Positions 1 through 4,941 of a stretch of 7,389 nucleotides of DNA are shown piece after piece; positions within the stretch are counted from its first letter, which is position 1; every line of letters starts with the position of its first letter. This DNA comes from a bacterium (GTDB lineage: Bacteria; AUK180). The notes beneath the pieces were generated by a model that saw nothing but the letters and a program-made list of their open reading frames with translations, was not told where the DNA came from and did no database searches. The translations under genes and the position numbers were made by a program. The stretch spans positions 1-7,389 of the forward strand of contig JAUXGM010000105.1 in the NCBI GenBank assembly GCA_030622125.1, written 5' to 3'.

Positions 1-465
1 GAAAATCAATGGGATACCATTACACGTCCCGTTTATTATTATGTTGGTAACGGACTTCAAAGAATCAGTTCGAATGATCACAATAATGCTTTTGATTGGA
101 AAAATGTTGAAAATAAGGATTTAAATCCGGGGAAGGACAATTCGGAAGATCTTGCAAAAGAACCGATAGAACTTTATCAAAATTACCCCAACCCCGGAAA
201 TGCAACCGGAACTACAATAAAATATTTCCTTCCAAAAGATGCGGAAGAGATTGAATTGAAGATATACACGATTTCCGGTGATATCATAAAAACCCTGATA
301 AATAAAGATACCACAGATTATGATAACCTTATAAAAGCAGGTTTTCAAATAATTAAATGGTACGGTGAAAACGATGCTGGAAATGAGGTTCAAACCGGAA
401 ATTACTTGATGGCATTAAATGTAGACGGAACGATAAAGGTCAAAAAGATGACCTTTATGAGGTAG
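1..465 (+). CDS. 3' end of a secreted protein with FlgD-like/type IX-like C-terminal domain (partial)
   Basis: The frame is open from base 1 to a TAG at 463-465, giving 154 residues; the start lies outside the window. Residues 58-62 read ELYQN and lead into NYPNP (61-65). A beta-sandwich pattern follows: TTIKYFLP (71-78), the strand ELKIYTISGDIIKTL (85-99), an IIKWYGENDAGNEVQTGNY segment (117-135), and a final KVKKMTFMR. This is the layout of the FlgD-type Ig-like domain, and of the type IX secretion C-terminal domain, found at the end of many secreted multidomain proteins in Bacteroidota relatives and candidate phyla. The usual 'NPFNP' linker is replaced by NPGNATG. Residues 1-57 (aromatic-rich, then a charged linker) match nothing I recognise. 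The role of the missing N-terminal part cannot be told. The next gene starts 9 bases after the stop, so the two are very likely co-transcribed. The domain call is fairly sure; use of a type IX system is inference. Confidence 0.82.
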   Translation, partial: ENQWDTITRPVYYYVGNGLQRISSNDHNNAFDWKNVENKDLNPGKDNSEDLAKEPIELYQNYPNPGNATGTTIKYFLPKDAEEIELKIYTISGDIIKTLINKDTTDYDNLIKAGFQIIKWYGENDAGNEVQTGNYLMALNVDGTIKVKKMTFMR

Positions 466-468
466 GAG
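464..468 (+). promoter_or_regulatory. Shine-Dalgarno AGGAG for the PorV/OmpA/SPOR gene
   Basis: AGGAG sits 6 bases before the ATG at 475 and shares bases with the TAG stop codon (463-465) of the upstream gene. Ribosomes finishing the first gene therefore end on the binding site of the second, which suggests translational coupling and one mRNA. It also supports ATG 475 as the start. Confidence 0.8.
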
Positions 469-474
469 AGTTAT

Positions 475-2457
475 ATGAAAAAGATAGTTGGCGCATTACT
501 CATTTTGGTATTATGCGGATATTTGATCTATGGTGAAGCGGATAGCGGAACGGATAAAGCAGGTTCTGCAATGATGGGTGATTTTCTCAAATTGAACTGG
601 GATCCTGCATCCTATGCTCTTGCCGACGCCTATTCGGGTGTATCCGATAATTTTGCAGGATCGATCTTTATGAATCCTGCCGGTATTGCCCGGCTTTTAA
701 ACAGCCAATTTACATTAAGTTCGTTCTATATTCCTTCTACGAATATAAAACTATTTTTTGCCGGTGTTGAACAGAATTTCGGAATAGAGGCATCAATGGC
801 AGTAGGTGGAGCTTACCTTGATTGGGGCGAAGAGGATGAAACCGATGGTACAGGACATGTATTGGATACATTTAGAAATAGAAATACAATGGTATTCGCC
901 AGTTTCGGATCAGTGTTGGGAGGCGGACTTTATCTCGGTTTTACCGCTAAATTTATTGATCAAGTGTTGTATAATACTTATAGAAAAACTGTTCTTGCCG
1001 ATGTCGGACTTCAATTTATTCCGGAAGTGTTTAAACAGGTAGGTATTGGCGCATCCGTAACAAACATTGGAATTGCAAATAAGATGGCTTATGATGATAA
1101 GGCATTAAAAGCGCCTACAACCTTCCATCTTGGCTGGGTTATAAAATTAATTGACACACAAGGTTCAGGGCTTTCCGTTTCATTTGATAATACCTTTCCG
1201 GTAGATGGTGCCTATAAATTGAGCTTTGGCGGCGAATTGAATCTTGGAAATACAATAATCCTAAGGGGTGGATATAAAGCACTTGGATGGGATATTCCGG
1301 AACTTACTCTGGGGTTCGGACTTGGTTTTTCAAACTCCTTAAAACTTGATGTTGCTTATTCAAAAAAAGGAAATTTAGGAAGTTATGAGCTTGCTTCATT
1401 AACGGTAATATTCGGTGGCAAAAAGAAAATGAAAGAAAAAGATTGGACACCCGAGATCAAAAAAGTTGAAGAGAAGGCGAATACAAATACAAAAACAATA
1501 GAACAGGTAAGTGAAGAACTTGAAACTCTAAAAGAGCTTCTTGCACAATCTTCATCTGAATTAAGAAAAGCACTTACAGAGCAAAAACAAATGAGTGCAG
1601 AAGAACTTGCAAAGAAAGAAGCACAATCGGAAGCAGAAAAAGAGGTACTAAGGCAACAGATGGCGGCAGATCAGAAAAAAGCGGTAGAAGAGGCGGCAAA
1701 GAAAGCAGCTGAGGATACAGCAGAAAGATTAAGAAAGGAATACGAGGCAAGGTTCAACAAGATTAAAGAAGAGGTATCAAAAGATAAATATATTGAATTG
1801 CGAGAAGATAAAAGAGGGATCGTACTGAATCTTCAAGGCATTAAATTTGCCTCAGGCAAGGCAACAATTCCCCCTTATGCATTTCCAACACTTGATAGAG
1901 TTGCAAAAATACTTTCACAGTATCCTGATGCAAAAATAAGGGTCGAAGGACATACCGACAGTCAGGGTTCCGAGGCATACAATCAGAGATTGTCAAATAG
2001 CAGAGCTCATTCGGTAATGCTTTATTTTGTTGAAAAGCAGGCTATTGATCCCAACAAGATTGATTCTATCGGTTACGGTGAATCAAAGCCAATTGCCGAT
2101 AATGGAACTCCGGAAGGTAGAGCGAGAAATAGAAGGGTTGAGATCATAATTATGGGAACTCAAAAAGTTGCTCCAAAAGCAGAAAAATCAAAGGAAACAA
2201 AGACATCCAAATTTAGATCAGGGGACAATAAGGTCTGTGTAGGTTCTTATGATAATGAAAAAGGTGCAGACACAGAGGTAAGGAAGCTGCAAGAACTCGG
2301 TTATGATACAGCAAGTTATGAAAAGGTTAGACAAACATTAGGAGAAACCTCAAAGATCATTTATAGGGTCAAAATAGGTAGCTTTGATGAAGAATCTGCA
2401 AACCGTCTTGTTGATGAATTGAAAGCAAAAGGATTTGATGCCTGGATAAAAAAGTAG
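475..2457 (+). CDS. PorV/PorQ-like barrel fused to coiled coil, OmpA and SPOR domains
   Basis: This is a 660-residue outer-membrane protein. Residues 1-22 form a signal peptide, with probable cleavage near GEA|D. Cys14 is in LVLCG, which is not a proper lipobox. Residues 23-315 resemble the PorV/PorQ (UPF0164-like) barrel family: an early MNPAG (66-70), then many alternating beta strands ending in SLTVIFGG. Residues 325-435 are Lys/Glu/Ala/Gln-rich and form a long coiled coil, probably a periplasmic spacer. Residues 445-560 are an OmpA C-terminal domain with EGHTD (491-495), LSNSRA (506-511) and RNRRVEI (551-557). Asp495 and Arg510 are spaced like the diaminopimelate-binding pair of Acinetobacter OmpA. 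After a Lys/Ser/Thr linker, residues 586-660 match a SPOR domain (KVCVGSYDNEKGA..., YRVKIGSF, closing GFDAWIKK), a fold known to bind glycan strands lacking stem peptides. It likely anchors the outer membrane to peptidoglycan. Carrying both OmpA and SPOR behind a PorV-like barrel is unusual. A transport role is inference only. Confidence 0.88.
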   Translation: MKKIVGALLILVLCGYLIYGEADSGTDKAGSAMMGDFLKLNWDPASYALADAYSGVSDNFAGSIFMNPAGIARLLNSQFTLSSFYIPSTNIKLFFAGVEQNFGIEASMAVGGAYLDWGEEDETDGTGHVLDTFRNRNTMVFASFGSVLGGGLYLGFTAKFIDQVLYNTYRKTVLADVGLQFIPEVFKQVGIGASVTNIGIANKMAYDDKALKAPTTFHLGWVIKLIDTQGSGLSVSFDNTFPVDGAYKLSFGGELNLGNTIILRGGYKALGWDIPELTLGFGLGFSNSLKLDVAYSKKGNLGSYELASLTVIFGGKKKMKEKDWTPEIKKVEEKANTNTKTIEQVSEELETLKELLAQSSSELRKALTEQKQMSAEELAKKEAQSEAEKEVLRQQMAADQKKAVEEAAKKAAEDTAERLRKEYEARFNKIKEEVSKDKYIELREDKRGIVLNLQGIKFASGKATIPPYAFPTLDRVAKILSQYPDAKIRVEGHTDSQGSEAYNQRLSNSRAHSVMLYFVEKQAIDPNKIDSIGYGESKPIADNGTPEGRARNRRVEIIIMGTQKVAPKAEKSKETKTSKFRSGDNKVCVGSYDNEKGADTEVRKLQELGYDTASYEKVRQTLGETSKIIYRVKIGSFDEESANRLVDELKAKGFDAWIKK

Positions 2458-2471
2458 TGGAAATACAGAGA

Positions 2472-2499
2472 GGCTAGAGGCTCGAGGTTAGAGGATAGT
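2472..2499 (+). repeat. 7-base tandem repeat array, left copy (about 4 units)
   Basis: Four consecutive 7-base units are visible: GGCTAGA, GGCTCGA, GGTTAGA and GGATAGT. They begin 15 bases after the stop of the PorV/OmpA/SPOR gene. The same unit recurs at 2603-2623. Short AGAGGTT/AGAGGCT heptamer arrays of this kind are common in intergenic DNA of several uncultured lineages. No function is known to me. Confidence 0.75.
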
Positions 2500-2520
2500 G
2501 AAGAAAATATAATGCAAAGC

Positions 2521-2545
2521 CGTAGGGGTCGTTCGTGAACGGCCC
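2521..2545. repeat. Intergenic palindrome, REP-like
   Basis: The arms GGGTCGTTC (2526-2534) and GAACGGCCC (2537-2545) pair along their whole length with one G.U wobble, giving about 8 base pairs around a tiny loop. The preceding GTAGGGG and the GTTCGTGAAC core match a form I know from dispersed intergenic repeats in many bacterial genomes, here degenerate on the right side. It is not followed by a T tract, so it does not look like a terminator. Confidence 0.6.
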
Positions 2546-2570
2546 ATTGTTAAAGAAACCGCCTTTTTTC

Positions 2571-2597
2571 GTCATTCTGAACGAATGTGAAGAATCT
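2571..2597. repeat. Dispersed intergenic element of the 'GTCATTCTGA...GAAGAATCT' type
   Basis: The stretch begins GTCATTCTGA and ends GAAGAATCT, with ACGAATGT between. It closely resembles the GTCATTCTGAGC/GAAGAATCT sequence found repeatedly between genes in many environmental genomes. I judge this by recall; no copy count is possible within one window. It is not coding here. Confidence 0.55.
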
Positions 2598-2602
2598 ACA
2601 AA

Positions 2603-2623
2603 AGATAGAGGTTAGAGGTTGCT
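2603..2623 (+). repeat. 7-base tandem repeat array, right copy, overlapping the TPR gene start
   Basis: Three units, AGATAGA, GGTTAGA and GGTTGCT, repeat the unit seen at 2472-2499. The last unit runs into the coding region: its TTG (2619-2621) is the start codon of the TPR gene. AGAGG at 2607-2611, 7 bases before it, is the best ribosome binding site. Confidence 0.7.
2607..2611 (+). promoter_or_regulatory. Shine-Dalgarno AGAGG that decides the TTG start
   Basis: AGAGG lies 7 bases before TTG 2619. An in-frame TAG at 2613-2615 rules out any earlier start. The next in-frame TTG (codon 22) has no binding site and would remove the signal peptide. A second AGAGG (2614-2618) touches the start codon and is too close to work. 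Confidence 0.65.
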
Positions 2624-3206
2624 AAAAATAATATTTAGTTTATTAATACTAATATGTGGAGTATTCCCCACAACAGCATCATTGCGTCAAGCAAAGATAT
2701 ACTACAATAGCGGAAAAATATCCCGTGCTTATGATGAGTTGGGACAATTGTATAACAAAAAGAGTGATCTTGAGGTAAAGATCTGGTATGCACGGGTCTT
2801 ATCCGAACTGGGGATATATACGAAAGCAAATGAGATCCTGCTCTCTATTGATCCGATAAAAAATCAAGAGGTTATCGGACTTCTTTTTTTAAAAAACCTC
2901 TATAGATGGCGAATGTTTCCACAAGCAAAATTGTATCTGGAAAAAATTTATCTTGATAATTACAAGTATTTCGAAATTTCAGGAGATATTTATTTTATGT
3001 TAAAGGATTATAAAAGAGCAATTGAAAAATATCAAAAAGCTCTCACCTTTCAAAGGGATTATGATCTTATCATATATAAACTTGCAAAAACCTATTTCAA
3101 GATAAAGGATCCTGAAAATGCCGAAAAATATATTGAAAAGGGGCTAACCGCAACAAAAAGCAGGCTGATGAAGCTAAATTTGAGGCGATTAAAGGAACTA
3201 ATGTGA
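2619..3206 (+). CDS. Exported TPR-repeat protein
   Basis: This is a 195-residue protein read from a TTG start. Residues 1-20 are a hydrophobic signal peptide (LKIIFSLLILICGVFPTTA), with probable cleavage after TTA. Cys13 is preceded by Ile, so it is not a lipoprotein site. The rest is helical-hairpin repeats of about 34 residues. The clearest TPRs are 117-150 (GDIYFMLKDYKRAIEKYQKAL) and 151-184 (AKTYFKIKDPENAEKYIEKGL). Three weaker units lie at about 21-50, 51-82 and 83-116. TPRs are protein-protein scaffolds; in the periplasm they often serve envelope assembly or secretion machines. No partner can be named. The stop TGA overlaps the GTG start of the threonine synthase gene by 4 bases, so the two are translationally coupled. 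Fold and export are well supported; the exact role is unknown. Confidence 0.82.
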   Translation: MLKIIFSLLILICGVFPTTASLRQAKIYYNSGKISRAYDELGQLYNKKSDLEVKIWYARVLSELGIYTKANEILLSIDPIKNQEVIGLLFLKNLYRWRMFPQAKLYLEKIYLDNYKYFEISGDIYFMLKDYKRAIEKYQKALTFQRDYDLIIYKLAKTYFKIKDPENAEKYIEKGLTATKSRLMKLNLRRLKELM

Positions 3207-4378
3207 ATTTTCATTACAAATGCCTAAGATGTGATTTTTTTGAAAAGGATGGCACAAAAGAATTACTAACCTGCCCAAAATGCGGTTCAAATCTTGATAT
3301 TACATATAACTATGATGATATTAAATTAAAACAACCCCAAATTTTTAATATGTTCTTACATCCTGAATTGATGCCGATCTCTGTTTCTACTGATATTTTT
3401 AGGACAAAGATTGGCGGCACTCCACTTATTGAAAGTAGAGCAAAAAAGTATCTATTTTTTAAGGATGATTCGAGAAATCCCTCTCTTTCATTCAAGGATC
3501 GTGCAAGTGCCATTGCAATTTTAAAGTCAATTGAACTTAATAAAAAGGGAATTGTTACCGCTTCAACGGGAAATGCTGCGGCATCACTTGCGACATTATC
3601 CGCTTTGACAGGACAAAAATGTGTGATCTTCGTTCCGGAATCGGCGCCAAAGGGAAAACTTATACAGATATTGATACATGGTGCTAAACTTATTAAAGTT
3701 AAAGGAAGCTATGACCAGGCATTTGATATTGCGACCGAATTTTCAAAAGTATCGGAATACTATCTCAGGAACACAGGCATAAATCCATTTATGACGGAAG
3801 GAAAAAAGACAGCAGCTTATGAGATCGCATACCAATTAAATTATGAAGTGCCCGATAATGTTTTTGTAAGTGTTGGTGACGGGTGTATTATCGGAAGTAC
3901 ATATAAGGGGTTTTATGAGTTAAAAATGGTAGGGAAAATCGACAAAATACCAAGGATATATGGTGTTCAAGCAATGGGAGCAAATCCAATATTTAGGGCA
4001 TTCAAAGCAAATAAGGAAGATATAGAACAACTCAAAGCAAATACGATTGCAGATAGTATCTCTGTCGGAAATCCACAGGATTATCAAAAAGCATTAAGAG
4101 CGGTCAGAAAAAGTGGAGGAGATTTTATTGAAGTTAGTGATAAAGAAATAATGGATGCTCAAAGAGAAATGGCTGTGTCGGAAGGTCTATATGCAGAACC
4201 GGCTGCCGCCGCTGCTTTTGCCGGCTATCTTAAAAAGAAGTTAGAAGGAAAAACCGTAATTCTCATAACGGGGAACGGGCTTAAAGATGTTGATGCTACT
4301 GAAAAAAGTTTTAATTTTGATTTTATTTCCATTGATCCGAATAATTACGATATAGAGGAGATCAATGAAAAAATATAG
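3203..4378 (+). CDS. thrC: Threonine synthase
   Basis: This 391-residue PLP enzyme converts O-phosphohomoserine to threonine in the cytoplasm, the last step of threonine synthesis. An N-terminal zinc ribbon carries Cys7, Cys10, Cys24 and Cys27 (YKCLRC, LTCPKCGSNLD), as in many bacterial and archaeal members. The PLP lysine is Lys98 in NPSLSFKDRA. The substrate/PLP loop STGNAAAS is at 121-128, the phosphate-binding turn VGDGCIIG at 224-231, the family signature SVGNPQDYQKALRAVRKSGG at 287-306, EPAAAAAF at 332-339 and TGNGLKD at 356-362. Length is normal. The start is GTG at 3203, with AAGGA at 3192-3196, 6 bases away. It overlaps the TPR gene by 4 bases and the NlpC/P60 gene by 14, so it sits within one operon. 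No other threonine pathway genes are nearby. Related fold-type II enzymes such as cysteate synthase are less likely given the GNPQDYQKAL motif. Confidence 0.92.
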   Translation: MNFHYKCLRCDFFEKDGTKELLTCPKCGSNLDITYNYDDIKLKQPQIFNMFLHPELMPISVSTDIFRTKIGGTPLIESRAKKYLFFKDDSRNPSLSFKDRASAIAILKSIELNKKGIVTASTGNAAASLATLSALTGQKCVIFVPESAPKGKLIQILIHGAKLIKVKGSYDQAFDIATEFSKVSEYYLRNTGINPFMTEGKKTAAYEIAYQLNYEVPDNVFVSVGDGCIIGSTYKGFYELKMVGKIDKIPRIYGVQAMGANPIFRAFKANKEDIEQLKANTIADSISVGNPQDYQKALRAVRKSGGDFIEVSDKEIMDAQREMAVSEGLYAEPAAAAAFAGYLKKKLEGKTVILITGNGLKDVDATEKSFNFDFISIDPNNYDIEEINEKI

Positions 4379-4841
4379 ATATTTTATCTTTATTATCCTT
4401 ATTATTTTTGTCGGATGTCATAGTGTTGTCGGTAAAGAAAGTTATGACAATAATAATAGTAATAATTTCGGTTCAAGAATTGTTAAGAAAGCAAAAAAAT
4501 ATCTCGGTACACCTTATCAATATGGTGGAACGGGCAAACCCGGGTTTGATTGTTCGGGTCTTGTGATGACCGTCTTTGCAAATCTTGGCGTAAAATTACC
4601 GAGAATGGTAAAAGACCAGATAAAATATGGCAAAGGCATTAAACGAGGATCTGAAAAAGCAGGTGATCTGATCTTTTTTGCAACCAGGAAATTCGGTAAG
4701 GTCGGTCATGTCGGTATAGTGATTGGGAATGGGAAGATGATCCACAGTAATTCAACCGGTGGCTCGGTCAGAATAACTAAATATATCGGAAACTCCTATT
4801 GGGAATCCCATTTTAAGACGATAAGGAGAATCAAAGGCTAA
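4365..4841 (+). CDS. NlpC/P60-family lipoprotein, probable peptidoglycan endopeptidase
   Basis: This 158-residue protein has a lipoprotein signal: a basic start (MKKYRY), a hydrophobic core and a lipobox FVGC with Cys18 (Phe at -3 is slightly off consensus). A Ser/Asn-rich tether (26-36) follows. The NlpC/P60 domain covers 37-158, with GTPYQYGGTGKPGFDCSG around catalytic Cys63, GHVGIVIGNG with His115, and MIHSNS with His127. The spacing of this Cys-His-His triad matches E. coli Spr (MepS). Such enzymes cut stem peptides or crosslinks of peptidoglycan in the periplasm. Length is typical of single-domain members. The ATG at 4365 follows GAGGAG (4355-4360) and lies within the end of the threonine synthase gene. 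A terminator begins at its stop codon, making it the last gene of the cluster. Family and active site are clear; the exact bond cut is inference. Confidence 0.92.
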   Translation: MKKYRYFIFIILIIFVGCHSVVGKESYDNNNSNNFGSRIVKKAKKYLGTPYQYGGTGKPGFDCSGLVMTVFANLGVKLPRMVKDQIKYGKGIKRGSEKAGDLIFFATRKFGKVGHVGIVIGNGKMIHSNSTGGSVRITKYIGNSYWESHFKTIRRIKG

Positions 4842-4880
4842 AAGTCAAGAAAAATTGATTTTAGCTCTTTCTTTTTTTCT
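4836..4880 (+). terminator. Intrinsic terminator after the TPR-thrC-NlpC cluster
   Basis: The left arm GCTAAAA-(G)-TCAA (4837-4848) pairs with TTGATTTTAGC (4855-4865), giving 11 base pairs with one bulged G and a 6-base A/G loop. A T-rich run, CTCTTTCTTTTTTTCTT, follows directly. The left arm includes the TAA stop (4839-4841) of the NlpC gene. Confidence 0.85.
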
Positions 4881-4896
4881 TAAAATATGTTATAAT
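4868..4896 (+). promoter_or_regulatory. Extended -10 promoter for the DEAD-box helicase gene
   Basis: A perfect TATAAT (4891-4896) is preceded by TG one base upstream (4888-4889), an extended -10 motif. The position 17 bases upstream reads TTTCTT, a weak -35 box, which extended -10 promoters tolerate. The predicted start of transcription is near 4903, giving a leader of about 40 bases. Confidence 0.7.
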
Positions 4897-4901
4897 AACT
4901 A

Positions 4902-4928
4902 ATTATCTTTTGAATTTCAATTGATAAT
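4902..4928 (+). promoter_or_regulatory. Palindrome/stem-loop at the predicted 5' end of the helicase mRNA
   Basis: The outer arms ATTATC (4902-4907) and GATAAT (4923-4928) pair perfectly. After a symmetric T-T/T-T mismatch, TTGA (4910-4913) pairs with TCAA (4917-4920). The structure starts at the predicted transcription start and stops just before the ribosome binding site (4930-4936). It could be a stabilising mRNA hairpin, an RNA sensor for helicase autoregulation, or a DNA operator. None of these is shown by the sequence. Confidence 0.5.
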
Positions 4929-4929
4929 C

Positions 4930-4936
4930 AGAGGAA
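4930..4936 (+). promoter_or_regulatory. Shine-Dalgarno AGAGGAA fixing the helicase start
   Basis: AGAGGAA ends 5 bases before ATG 4942 and directly follows the palindrome at 4902-4928. It supports ATG 4942 over the in-frame TTG at 4921. Confidence 0.75.
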
Positions 4937-4941
4937 TTGTT

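Larger units (their letters stand above)
2458..2618 (+). other. Gene-free gap made of degenerate dispersed repeats
   Basis: No ORF is supported here. In order it holds a 7-base tandem repeat (2472-2499), a chance-level TATAAT (2508-2513), a GGGG-started palindrome (2521-2545), a short T run (2565-2569) and an element reading GTCATTCTGA...GAAGAATCT (2571-2597). A second copy of the 7-base repeat then runs into the next gene. No intrinsic terminator with a stem directly followed by a T tract is evident, so transcription from the upstream gene may read through. The TATAAT lacks a recognisable -35 box. Confidence 0.7.

Noticed and set aside
121-393. Minus-strand ORF of 90 codons across the first gene
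   Set aside because: It is antisense to a clear C-terminal domain, low-complexity Phe/Ile-rich, and has no ribosome binding site or family match.
514-516. Cys14 of the PorV/OmpA/SPOR protein as a lipoprotein site
   Set aside because: The residue before it is Leu, not Gly/Ala/Ser, and the hydrophobic core continues past it; ordinary signal peptidase cleavage near residue 22 fits better.
2508-2513. TATAAT as a promoter for the TPR-thrC-NlpC cluster
   Set aside because: No -35 box at a proper distance and no extended -10; a chance hit in AT-rich DNA is as likely, so it is not listed as a promoter.
2472-2623. CRISPR-like array
   Set aside because: Units are only 7 bases, adjacent and degenerate, with no 25-40 base repeats or unique spacers and no cas genes.
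2655-2657. Cys13 of the TPR protein as a lipoprotein site
   Set aside because: Ile at -1 does not fit a lipobox; TTA|S at residue 20 is a better cleavage site.
3310-3513. Minus-strand ORF of 67 codons within thrC
   Set aside because: It lies opposite the PLP lysine region, with no recognisable product or ribosome binding site.
4921-4941. Earlier TTG start for the helicase (seven more residues)
   Set aside because: There is no ribosome binding site upstream, it lies inside the 5' palindrome, and ATG 4942 has AGAGGAA at the right distance and gives the normal family N-terminus.
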